From positions 1,653,501 to 1,717,500 of the forward strand of contig CATNEN010000041.1 in assembly GCA_950097015.1 (NCBI GenBank): a DNA stretch of 64,000 bases, given 5' to 3'. The stretch's first letter is position 1; each line of letters begins with the position of its first letter. The translations under genes were made by a program, and so were the position numbers. Shown here piece after piece: positions 10,217-21,400 of the stretch. The DNA comes from Macrostomum hystrix (Eukaryota > Platyhelminthes > Macrostomidae). The notes below the pieces were generated by a model, which saw nothing but the letters and a program-made list of their open reading frames with translations, was not told the DNA's origin and did not search any database.

Positions 10217-13200
10217 CTAGTCGTACATGTCCTGATCCGAGCCGGACATCCGGGCGTCCTCCTTTTCTTCCATCTCCGCGCGCCGATCGTCATCCAACTG
10301 AGGAAAAAAATCTGGTGGCACGTCCTGAAGCTGGACGGAGGGCGCGTGGCTCAACTGTTTGAGATTGTCGTGCACCACCATGCGGATAGAGTCCAGGTAG
10401 GTCTTCGTGTTCATGTTCTCCTGCTTGGTGCTGAGGTCCGGGTGCAGCACAAAGTCAGGCGAGAAGAAGTCGATATATTCGGAGAACGGCAGATCCGGCG
10501 CCATTTCGTCCTCGCGGTCCAGCAGGCAGGCGGTCTCGTAGGTCCAGCAGCGGGCCACGTTGCGCACAGTATAGCCGCCGCCGCCCAGCACCAGGGTGGG
10601 CACACCGAAGCTCTTGACGAAGCGCACGCACTCTCCGTGGCCGCGAATGCTGAGATTGAACACACCCAGCCTGTCGCAACCAAGGGAGTCCGCGCCGCAC
10701 TGCAGAACCACCACCGAGGGCCGGTAGAAGCTGAACACGTCCTGCACAACCGGCTTGAAGATTGAGGCGTATAGTTCGTCGTCGATGCCCTCCTTCAGCG
10801 GCACGTTGACGCTGTACAGGCGGCCAGCGTCGACGCCGATTTCGTACATGTCGCCGGTGCCAGGGAAGAACAGGTTGCCGTACTTATGGAATGACACGGT
10901 CATGACCCGGTCGGTCAGGTAGAAAGCCTCCTGCACTCCGTCGCCGTGGTGAATGTCGATGTCGATGTAGAGAACGCGGGGATGGTATTTTAGCAGCTCC
11001 AGGATGCCCAGAACAATGTCGTTGATGTAGCAGAAGCCGGAGGCTTCGTACTTCTTCGCGTGGTGCAGGCCGCCGGACCAGTTGATGGCGAATTCGCATT
11101 GCTAGGTGGTAAGCAGTGGAGCTTTGAGAGTCAGACTCATTCATGCCTACTGTTAGTAGGCTGACTCAGTCAGGTTGTCAGACTCATTCATGCCTACTGT
11201 TAGTAGGCTGACTCAGTCAGGTTGTCAGACTCATTCATGCCTACTGTTAGTAGGCTGACTCAGTCAGGTTGTCAGACTCATTCATGCCTACTGTTAGTAG
11301 GCTGACTCAGTCAGGTTGTCAGACTCATTCATGCCTACTGTTAGTAGGCTGACTCAGTCAGGTTGTCAGACTCAGTCAGGTTGTCAGACTCAGTCAGGTT
11401 GTCAGACTCAGTCAGGTTGTCAGACTCATTCATGCCTACTGTTTGTAGTCTTCTTCAGTCAGGTTTTCACTCACCTTGTTGTTAATCAGCTGCGCGCCCT
11501 GTATCGATGCACCAGTGTAAGCCGAGCAGAAGTCGAAAATGCCGTCGAACACGGGACTGCGGGCAGCAGGATCGGCGGGATCATCTCCATAAAGGGAGTG
11601 AAAAGGCACAAATGTTTTTAGTAAAAAAACTAATTGGCACTCACCAGTCGTCGCCAACGTTGAACATGCTGGTGACCTCCTTGGCCACGCTGCCGATGGT
11701 CTGCGGAGAAACGCTCTCCAAAAAATGCACATAGTCCTCCGTGTGGAACAGAGCCATGTCGTGCGAGGTGGCGCAATACGGAACATAGTACTGAAAGTAG
11801 CAGGTTTGGTGAGAATGCCAACAACAATAAATATGGACACTAAGCTGGGAGCCATATCATAACAATATTCGAACAGATGAACATCTCATGCAATATTATA
11901 ACTGAGCTACTCCCATCTCAACCTGAGCTAGTCCCATCTCAACCTGAGCTAGTTCCATCTCAACATGAGCTAGTTCCATCTCAACCTGAGCTAGTTCCAT
12001 CTCAACCTGAGCTAGTTCCATCTCAACATGAGCTAGTTACATCTCAACCTGAGCTAGTTCCATCTCAACCTGAGCTAGTCCCATCTCAACATGAGCTAGT
12101 TCCATCTCAACCTGAGCTAGTCCCATCTCAACATGAGCTAGTTCCATCTCAACATGAGCTAGTTCCATCTCAACATGAGCTAGTTCCATCTCAACCTGAG
12201 CTAGTTCCATCTCAACCTGAGCTAGTTCCATCTCAACCTGAGCTAGTTCCATCTCAACCTGAGCTACTCCCATCTCAACCTGAGCTAGTTCCATCTCAAC
12301 ATGAGCTACTCCCATCTCAACCTGAGCTAGTTCCATCTCAACATGAGCTAGTCCCATCTCAACCTGAGCAGGAGCCAACTAAGCTGGAGCTAGACAGCTG
12401 TTAACCTTCAATAATGCTTCATTTGACGTGTCTACAAAAACTGAGGAACACAAAAGAGCAAGTCATGTCACTCACATCCATGGCATCAATGAGGCCATAG
12501 TTGACAATCAGGCTGTGTGTCAGACTCAGCCGGTGTGGCTTCATAGGGTGACCTGGCCCTGTATGGTCAGTGTGATACACTATAGATATTATTTAATTAG
12601 ATGAGTACATCTATTCATGTATTAACAGACCCTGCACATAGATACATTAGATACAATATTGTCCATTGGTCAATAGATTACTATGGACAATTATTTGTTG
12701 CATACAGAACATTTGAAGCTACTAAGTATCATTGTTTAAACAAAGAACTAACATGAGCATTTCTCTCACATGCATGAGCTACATTTAAATGTCTAAAAAT
12801 GAGTACACTCTTTTTGTCACCAATACAAAACTGACAAGTGCCTTAATAAAATACAGAAAGCACAAAGCAAAATTTTCTACTTTTTATGCAAAAGGCAGAA
12901 AGCAAGAATATATGCCAGAATAAAATATATGCCAGAATATTTGTATCTTGTACACATGGCCCTAAACATATTTCATTATTATAGTTAAACCAACTACAAT
13001 AAATATTGAATCCCCACTTCCAGAACTAAAATAATCATGTAAAACTTGATTAACATTTATTTTAAATAGTGCCTATTTTAATTATTGAATAACTATAATA
13101 GTATTTAGCTTCATCAGTTCAGTTAGCATGTCAGACAGTTGATTGTTAGCTATATAAGTTACAGATGACCCACAAAATTTGAAAATAAAAATTCTAAGCT

Positions 13201-13944
13201 ACTAATAGTTCTTAGGCAGTGCTTATTGGCATGGTCCTATGCAAACCCTATTGGAATAAATAACATTTTGTGGATATGCGTCTATTGTATTTTTCAATTA
13301 GCCTGTTGCACTTTAATGATCACATCAGCTTTTTTCACATAGCTTTTTCTGATATGTGCAATTGTAAGTTGATATTTGTTACACATCTTGTTAAAACTAG
13401 TGGTCTTGTCACACACTTGAGACCACTTATTGCAAGTTGACTCATTTTTAGATTTCCAAAAGGGCCTGCAAATAGTGCCAACTTTATCCACATGGATCTA
13501 TGCCAATAATATCTACCTTAAAGTAAGCACTATTTCACAGGGACTATACTGACCAATAAACACTACTTATGCTAACAAAATAAATATATATATTGGTCTA
13601 GCTTTTAAAAAGTCATTTAAGTATTTAAAATGCATAGACGAATGGCTTTATAGGCTATAAATAAAAACACACTAACATTATTAATAGATTTTTTCATGGT
13701 CACAATGGTACATTTTAAAGGTAAACTAAAAAGCCAAATGCAGGTTCAATCAAAACTTACTTGAAACTTTACTTAAAATATTAATGAAAACCATTCTAGC
13801 ATCAAACCAATTAAACTCACACAATAAAAGTTAATTTGTTGATTAGCCTATAGAGCCATGTCGAGCTAAAGCATGCTTACCATAGTGATAGTTTCCAACT
13901 GCTGGGTTATGAAGATATGCCACTAGTTTCGAATTCTTTGGCAT
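10217..13944 (-). CDS. HDAC3: Histone deacetylase 3, five exons
   Basis: Class I zinc-dependent histone deacetylase, the catalytic subunit of NCoR/SMRT corepressor complexes in the nucleus. Exons: 13944-13881, 12558-12476, 11790-11645, 11556-11475, 11101-10217. They total 1260 nt, 419 aa against 428 in human. The catalytic HH is at residues 138-139 in GGLHHAKK. Zinc ligands are D174 and H176 in [11 protein letters not shown] and D263 in [12 protein letters not shown]. The transition-state Tyr is Y302 in [29 protein letters not shown] corresponds to the inositol-phosphate-contacting region. Signatures typical of HDAC3 rather than HDAC1/2 include [17 protein letters not shown] and [18 protein letters not shown]. 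The C-terminus is acidic and ends SGSDQDMYD. The introns at 11102-11474 and 11791-12475 contain minisatellites. The first exon ([20 protein letters not shown]) was found by searching upstream for the conserved GNYHYG motif ahead of a GTAAGC donor. Confidence 0.95.
11132..11455. repeat. 47-bp and 18-bp minisatellite in HDAC3 intron 4
   Basis: Five copies of a 47-bp unit are followed by four of an 18-bp subunit (CAGACTCAGTCAGGTTGT). The 47-bp unit holds a perfect hairpin, GCCTACT-GTT-AGTAGGC, and the palindrome TGACTCAGTCA. Confidence 0.95.
11902..12372. repeat. 21-bp minisatellite in HDAC3 intron 2
   Basis: About 22 copies of TGAGCTAGTTCCATCTCAAC plus C, with CCTG/CATG and GTTC/GTCC/CTCC variants. 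The period is a multiple of three, which creates stop-free frames on both strands. The array sits between the exon ends 12476 and 11790. Confidence 0.95.
12559..13880 (-). other. HDAC3 intron 1, AT-rich
   Basis: A 1.3-kb intron with donor GTAAGC and acceptor CATACAG. It is AT-rich, and no ORF or repeat array was seen. Confidence 0.75.
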
Positions 13945-14817
13945 ACTGCTGGTGTGAGCTAAGTGCAAATGACTTTTTGCACTAGTGATTTTAGATTTCT
14001 AAAATTCTTAATCAAATTCTTAAACAAGCAGTTTATTAGGAGAAGTCTCAGCAAATTTAAGTGTACATGGTAGCTAAGATAGACAGACAGACAGCCAGTT
14101 GAAGTGTACGAAAAAATGAAGAATGCGTGTCAATTTTTTATTATCAATAGTATATTGTTTGGTAACTGTGCGATGTTTAACAAAAAGCTTCGAATCGTTA
14201 GTCAGCGCGTCCACTGATTTCTATAAAACAAAAGAAACTCTTTTTGGAAAATGTTGCGCTTAAACTTGGTCTGTATTTTTAAGTAGTTAAGCAAAATTGC
14301 AGTAAAAATCTAAATTATTTTAATAATAAAGTTTTACATGGTTCCTAAAACTAAATAACTTATTGTATTTAGTAATTATAAGCTTTCTATATTTACCTGA
14401 AGATAAAAAATTCAATGCGCATGGAAAATCACGAAAAAAATATGGCAAAGAAAATAGCAACGACCACTTAAATGACTAACGACCATTGTCATTGGCATGA
14501 GTTAAAAAGCAAAAGACCCACCATGGGCTAATATACCGTGGGAAAAAATAGATGTCCTTGTGGGGTGCCAATCTAGGTTTTAAAACAGGGTTTCTAAAAT
14601 ATATTCGGCAAAACCGTTCAGTGTTTTGGGCCTCCCAGCTGTAGACAACAATAGCAAGGTTTTTCATTTTCAAAAACTTAGAACGTATTTTTAACCACAC
14701 CAGAAGAAGATAATAATTATGCCTTTTGTTAAAAGTGAATGGTGGTGGCAGCAGAAACAAAGCAGAAACATCACTGCGGAGTTGATTCGCACCTAGTAAT
14801 TATAGATTAACACTCTG
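13945..14817. other. Upstream region of HDAC3, no gene seen
   Basis: AT-rich sequence that should include the HDAC3 promoter and 5' UTR. The minus frame at 14476-14760 has no recognisable motif. Confidence 0.5.
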
Positions 14818-15064
14818 AGTGGCAGAGCGGATAACGCGTTTGCTTCTCACAACGAGGTCCCTGAGCTCGATTCCGCGGCGAGTCCACATTCATTTGTGAA
14901 GCGTCCGCCGAGAAGGCTTTGGCTTGTCGAGCAATCTACGCCCTTAAAGGCCAACCTCCAAGGTTACAGTGAAAGTGTACAATGCTTAACAATGAGAAAT
15001 TCGGAGCAGATGTACACACCTGCGTGAGTGCGTGCTTGCGTACAGTATATGTGTGTGTGTGGTG
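14818..15064 (+). mobile_element. tRNA-derived SINE, family B, copy 1
   Basis: It starts with a tRNA-like head: an A-box-like TGGCAGAGCGGATAACGCG and a B-box-like GAGCTCGATTCC about 50 nt later. Shared body words follow: CGCCCTT, GGCCAACCTC, CAATGAGAAA-type text and CAGATGTACACACCTG, then a GTGT-rich end. The same order recurs at 30450-30642 and 62880-63118 on the opposite strand, which defines a dispersed family about 200-250 bp long. No protein is encoded. Confidence 0.75.
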
Positions 15065-15904
15065 CTCAGGATTCTGCGAAATGGGCTTAATTGCCTCCAC
15101 GCTGGCTGCGTGACTATATAGTGACACCAAATGATGCGCCTGCCGCCCTGCTGAAATTATTGTTTTTATTATTAGTAAAACGATTATTAAAAACGCATTT
15201 TCGTTCATTCTAACCTGAAAAGAATGAAATCGGTTTTCGGGATTGTTTAAGTAAATTAAAATCCAAGAACTTGTACTGGTACTTTGCGATGACGTCACAC
15301 TCGTACGTATAACAAACAGATCACTAATATTGAAAGAGTTAAAAGGCTCCCAGTTTATGACCATCTTTTCGTCAAAAAAACAAGACTGATTACTCGTACA
15401 CGAAGGAATTTTTTAATTATACTTTTTTCAACACTGTCGAGACGATAATGAGGAAGCCTCCAAAGCCACAAGCCTCCTATTGTTCACAAGTTTGCGGTGA
15501 ATTGTGAACAACAGATAAATTTCAGAGCGGTATTCCCAATCCCACGAAGAATATACTCGCAATTACCAATATGGAATGAAACCCAGGGCCATTCATTTTA
15601 CGGCTCGGAATTCTTGTTGAATATTAAGTTGAATAAAATATAAAGCTGAAGGTTTGCAAAAAAAACATTCTAAAACGTTTTTAACTTTTTTTCTAAACGG
15701 CAACAGAAAACAGTTGTGTAAAAACGAAGCAGAGTCAAAAGCAAAAAGGTGCGCTTCCGCGGGTCACCGATAGATAGGTCTGCCCGCTTCTCTGGCTCCA
15801 AGCGCACCGCAAGCTCACCAGCTCTACAAATATACGAGTAAATAATCGCCTCTGGCATTAGCCAATCGATACACTGCTGGGTTAGACCAGTTTTGTTGGG
15901 TAAC
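15065..15904. other. Unassigned sequence
   Basis: AT-rich, with only short frames on minus and no recognisable motif. The long minus frame at 15670-16101 overlaps the antisense of the PAN-like fragment and is best read as a shadow. Confidence 0.45.
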
Positions 15905-17160
15905 GCATCGAGCAGTGAGTTCGTCAACGTTGCTGGAGTACAGGTGCGACTCAAGTGCCTGTCCCACTGCCAGCTGAAGGGCTGCCTGCTGGCTTTGTTC
16001 ATTCCCAGCTCGCGCTGGGAATCTATTGACCAATTGACCAATGTCAGCTGCTGCTGCTGGTGAACGACGCGTCCCAGGGCCTGGGGCCGGCCGGGACTCA
16101 CGTGCAGAGACTTCTGCGCTCCGAGGCTGACGCGACGCTGTGGACAAGGCGCTAACTTCAGAGAGCTGCTTATATAGCTCGTAGATGATGCAGAACATTT
16201 CCTACCTGAACAGCAGTAAGTGGCTTCTGAGATGACGTGTATTACGAGTAAAAATATGTTGCTTCCTCTTCAGCTCAGCTTACTTTCTGGGTATTCATTT
16301 CTCCAGACAGCAGCACAGGAAGAACCGGTTCGATCCAGTTTGTTACAATCCCCTCGACCGGCTGTTTTCGGATCGAAGCCACGGGAGCCAGAGGTGGAAC
16401 CAACACCTACTTAGCTAGGGCAGGTGGCAATGGAGCCTTCATCTCAGTCGCCTTCATCCTGACTGCCGGCACCCAGCTGACTATCGTCGTCGGGCAGGCC
16501 GGCGGCTCGCCAAAAAACATTTATTCTGGAGGAGGCGGCGGTGGAGGCACCTTCGTGTGCAAGACAACGAATAATTTTCTGCTTAATTGCAGCTGGTGCA
16601 GGCGGTGCTAGGACATACGTTGAAACCGATAAGCCCGTGATGCATGGGATGTAATGGTAAGTATTTTGGCTCCAAGAAACTCTCTCAACAAAATTAAACA
16701 GCAGAACTATTGAAGGTCTGTCGGGAAAAGCTGGGATCAATGGCACAGGGTATCATCCTTATGGAGATCTCAGTGACTTCGGAGGAATCAATGGGCAGCC
16801 TGGCTTCCTCAATACTAGCGCTGCCTCCACCACCACAACTACGGCGGCTGCGGTGCCGGCTGGCTGGGCAAGCCCCTGAACTCCAGGCGAGGACCTGAAC
16901 CTGACGATGGCGACGAAGGCGGCGGTCTGGCCGAGGGCTGAGTCGCAGGCGCAGCTGGCAGCTCTAACACTGGCGATGGCGGTTTTGGCGGAGGGGGAGG
17001 TGGCGGAGTGACGAATCCCAAATTTTGAGCCGGCGGTGGCGGCGGTGGCTGTAACGGAGGCGGCGCTGACTTCTACACGAGCCCGGCAGGCGGCGGCGGC
17101 GGTTCCTTCTTCTCCGGTTGCGGCTTTCGCGGCACTACAGGGGGCAGCGCCCAGCAGCAC
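15905..17160 (+). pseudogene. PAN-like plus glycine-rich extracellular fragment, copy 1
   Basis: Plus-strand remnants of an extracellular protein, in order. First a PAN/apple-like piece at about 15917-16030 with KCLSHCQLKGCLLALF. Then LLLVNDASQGLGPAGTHVQ. Then a glycine-rich domain of the type known from ALK/LTK receptors: TQLTIVVGQAGGSPKNIYSG at about 16470, a run of G, then LIAAGAGGARTYVETDKP near 16590. Further Gly-rich text, FGGINGQPGF, follows, and Gly runs near 16980-17100. Frameshifts and stops separate the pieces, so this copy is not translatable as it stands, although some breaks could hide introns. A parallel copy in the same order lies at 30740-32220. No kinase domain is visible. 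Assignment to the ALK-type glycine-rich family rests on recalled sequence. Confidence 0.6.
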
Positions 17161-18469
17161 GCCCCGAAGGTGCTGATTCGGCTTCTTGTGCCCCTTGGTG
17201 ACTCATGCAAATGAGCAGAGCCGACTTATGAAATTCTGGTTCGAACAGCTTTAGCCAACTCATGGCTTGAATTCTTGATTTCTCAAGGTTTATCAATTTA
17301 AAAAACATAAATACATGAAAATGAAACAGAACTCAAGATTCATAAAACAAAAATTAATTGTTGATATGACTCGTCTTGAGCTCTTACTCTTACTCTTGGC
17401 AGATTTAGGCATGAAAGCAGTCGGCCTAACTGGGCGCGAAATATCAGGTATGGACTCTTGACTTACTAGGCTTCGCTGCATGGCGGTCCGAAGACACAGC
17501 CGGGAGGCGGCAGTCGCCCATTCCGCTAGTCCCTGAAAGGCCCTCTTCAGCCGAGGAATAGGCTCTTTGAACTATTGAATTCTGATAGATGGAAACAAAC
17601 CTATTGGGACTTCTTCTAAACTGCAGCTTTCGACAGATTATCGGAATTATAACATTTGTGTGCTCTTTGCAGCCGTGAGATTTTAGTGCAATTAACGACT
17701 CAGCAGCCAAACTCGAAAACTTAAGTCTTAACCTCTTATGAAAATTCAGACCGCCTCTCTCCAGAACAACTAGCATTCATTGTCCCTAAAGGGCATCCAA
17801 CCGCAGATGGGAGATGAACAGCTCCACTGATGCATGGATTACCGTCTTAAAAAGTTAACGGATGGTAAAAGAAAGTCAGGGCAGCATGTAACAGACGTTC
17901 CATTTTCAGCAGGACTCTCGTGTTTTGATGAAGGCACAACTTGTGCAGAGATTGCGGCTGTCAACGTTGACTCTGGAAGTCAGCAGACTGGCAGCAGAAG
18001 AGCAGCCTATAAGCAAGAGAGAACTCATCAACCAAAATTAAACTTAAACTAAACACACGAAACTCCCCGAGTTACTAGCAAGCTTGTCTGCCTACCAGCG
18101 CATTTGCCTTCATGCTTCACTTAAAGACTCCTAAAGAATTTTGAAAAAAAGAAAAAGCTAAGGCAAATCACTACCTTTAGAATAATACGCTCGTACTTCA
18201 AGACTCAAAAAATGCGTAAGAATTTGATGAAAACGAAGTCCAGTCATTAAACAAAAAGGAAAAAAGGAAAAAGGAAATCATAACTTGAGTGTTCAAGTGT
18301 ACAAACCCCAACATAAAAGCCAACAAGAAGTCGAACACCGTCTATAGGACCCAAAATAAAAAACATAAGACAGACTGCGTCGAAAGAGCGATGAATAAGT
18401 TCCTTTTTATTATCCCACAACCACAAACTACACCGCACAAGCATGCTCAAAACAATAATATATCCAAAA
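17161..18469. other. Unassigned sequence 3' of Arg-repeat copy A
   Basis: Short frames only. Being minus-strand downstream of copy A, it should include that gene's 3' UTR if the gene is expressed. No motif recognised. Confidence 0.4.
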
Positions 18470-21400
18470 TTATCCAAATCTAGCAAAACGGTTGCTTCTT
18501 CTCTTTCTGACATCGCGGCTCTTGCGATTGCGTCTGGCCGAGCGTCTGCGGTTACGTCTGGCGCGTCTGTTGGAGCGTCTGCGGTTGCGTCTAGCACGTC
18601 GACGGTTGCTTCTTCTCTTTCTGACATCGCGGCTCTTGCGGTTTCGTCTGGCCGAGCGTCTGCGGTTACGTCTGGCGCGTCTGTTGGAGCGTCTGCGGTT
18701 GCGTCTAGCACGACGACGGTTGCTTCTTCTCTTTCTCACATCGCGGCTCTTGCGGTTGCGTCTGGCCGAGCGTCTGCGGTTACGTCTGGCGCGTCTGTTG
18801 GAGCGTCTGCGGTTGCGTCTAGCACGACGACGGTTGCTTCTTCTCTTTCTGACATCGCGGCTCTTGCGGTTGCGTCTGGCCGAGCGTCTGCGGTTACGTC
18901 TAGCACGACGAGGGTTGCTTCTTCTCTTTCTGACATCGCGGCTCTTGCGATTGCGTCTGGCCGAGCGTCTGCGGTTACGTCTGGCGCGTCTGTTGGAGCG
19001 TCTGCGGTTGCGTCTAGCACGACGACGGTTGCTTCTTCTCTTTCTCACATCGCGGCTCTTGCGGTTGCGTCTGGCCGAGCGTCTGCGGTTACGTCTGGCG
19101 CGTCTGTTGGAGCGTCTGCGGTTGCGTCTAGCACGACGACGGTTGCTTCTTCTCTTTCTCACATCGCGGCTCTTGCGGTTGCGTCTGGCCGAGCGCCTGC
19201 GGTTACGTCTGGCGCGTCTGTTGGAGCGTCTGCGGTTGCGTCTAGCACGACGACGGTTGCTTCTTCTCTTTCTGACATCGCGGCTCTTGCGATTGCGTCT
19301 AGCCGAGCGTCTGCTGTTATGTCTGGCGCGTCTGTTGGAGCGTCTGCGGTTGCGTCTAGCACGACGACGGTTGCTTCTTCTCTTTTTGACATCGCGGCTC
19401 TTGCGGTTGCGTCTGCCGAGCGTCTGCGGTTACGTCTGGCGCGTCTGTTGGAGCGTCTGCGGTTGCGTCTAGCACGACGACGGTTGCTTCTTCTCTTTCT
19501 CACATCGCGGCTCTTGCGGTTGCGTCTGGCCGAGCGCCTGCGGTTACGTCTAGCACGACGACCGTTGCTTCTTCTCTTTCTGACATCGCGGCTCTTGCGG
19601 TTGCGTCTGGCCGAGCGTCTGCGGTTACGTCTGGCGCGTCTGTTGGAGCGTCTGCGGTTGCGTCTAGCACGACGACGGTTGCTTCTTCTCTTTCTGACAT
19701 CGCGGCTCTTGCGATTGCGTCTAGCCGAGCGTCTGCTGTTATGTCTGGCGCGTCTGTTGGAGCGTCTGCGGTTGCGTCTAGCACGACGACGGTTGCTTCT
19801 TCTCTTTTTGACATCGCCGGCTCTTGCGGTTGCGTCTGGCCGAGCGTCTGCGGTTACGTCTGGCGCGTCTGTTGGAGCGTCTGCGGTTGCGTCTAGCACG
19901 ACGACGGTTGCTTCTTCTCTTTCTCACATCGCGGCTCTTGCGGTTGCGTCTGGCCGAGCGCCTGCGGTTACGTCTAGCACGACGACCGTTGCTTCTTCTC
20001 TTTCTGACATCGCGGCTCTTGCGGTTGCGTCTGGCCGAGCGTCTGCGGTTACGTCTGGCGCGTCTGTTGGAGCGTCTGCGGTTGCGTCTAGCACGACGAC
20101 GGTTGCTTCTTCTCTTTCTCACATCGCGGCTCTTGCGGTTGCGTCTGGCCGAGCGCCTGCGGTAACGTCTAGCACGACGAGGGTTGCTTCTTCTCTTTCT
20201 CACATCGCGGCTCTTGCGATTGCGTCTGGCCGAGCGTCTGCGGTTACGTCTGGCGCGTCTGTTGGAGCGTCTGCGGTTGCGTCTAGCACGACGACGGTTG
20301 CTTCTTCTCTTTCTGACATCGCGGCTCTTGCGGTTGCGTCTGGCCGAGCGCCTGCGGTTACGTCTGGCGCGTCTGTTGGAGCGTCTGCGGTTGCGTCTAG
20401 CACGACGACGGTTGCTTCTTCTCTTTCTGACATCGCGGCTCTTGCGGTTGCGTCTGGCCGAGCGTCTGCGGTTGCGTCTAGCACGACGACGGTTGCTTCT
20501 TCTCTTTCTCACATCGCGGCTCTTGCGGTTGCGTCTGGCCGAGCGTCTGCGGTTACGTCTGACGCGTCTGTTGGAGCGTCTGCGGATGCGTCTAGCACGA
20601 CGACGGTTGCTTCTTCTCTTTCTCACATCGCGGCTCTTGCGGTTGCGTCTGGCCGAGCGCCTGCGGTTACGTCTAGCACGACGAGGGTTGCTTCTTCTCT
20701 TTCTGACATCGCGGCTCTTGCGATTGCGTCTGGCCGAGCGTCTGCGGTTACGTCTGGCGCGTCTGTTGGAGCGTCTGCGGTTGCGTCTAGCACGACGACG
20801 GTTGCTTCTTCTCTTTCTGACATCGCGGCTCTTGCGGTTGCGTCTGGCCGAGCGCCTGCGGTTACGTCCTAGCACGACGAGGGTTGCTTCTTCTCTTTCT
20901 GACATCGCGGCTCTTGCGATTGCGTCTAGCCGAGCGTCTGCGGTTACGTCTGGCGCGTCTGTTGGAGCGTCTGCGGTTGCGTCTAGCACGACGACGGTTG
21001 CTTCTTCTCTTTCTGACATCGCGGCTCTTGCGGTTGCGTCTGGCCGAGCGTCTGCGGTTGCGTCTAGCACGACGACGGTTGCTTCTTCTCTTTCTCACAT
21101 CGCGGCTCTTGCGGTTGCGTCTGGCCGAGCGCCTGCGGTTACGTCTAGCACGACGAGGGTTGCTTCTTCTCTTTCTGACATCGCGGCTCTTGCGATTGCG
21201 TCTGGCCGAGCGTCTGCGGTTACGTCTGGCGCGTCTGTTGGAGCGTCTGCGGTTGCGTCTAGCACGACGACGGTTGCTTCTTCTCTTTCTGACATCGCGG
21301 CTCTTGCGGTTGCGTCTGGCCGAGCGCCTGCGGTTACGTCTAGCACGACGAGGGTTGCTTCTTCTCTTTCTGACATCGCGGCTCTTGCGATTGCGTCTAG

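Noticed and set aside
11877-12404. Repeat ORF reading ELVPSQP on plus
   Set aside because: It is a 21-bp minisatellite in HDAC3 intron 2, antisense to the gene.
15905-17160. ALK/LTK receptor tyrosine kinase gene
   Set aside because: Only the glycine-rich type of domain is visible. It is paired with a PAN-like segment, and no kinase, MAM or transmembrane segment is present.
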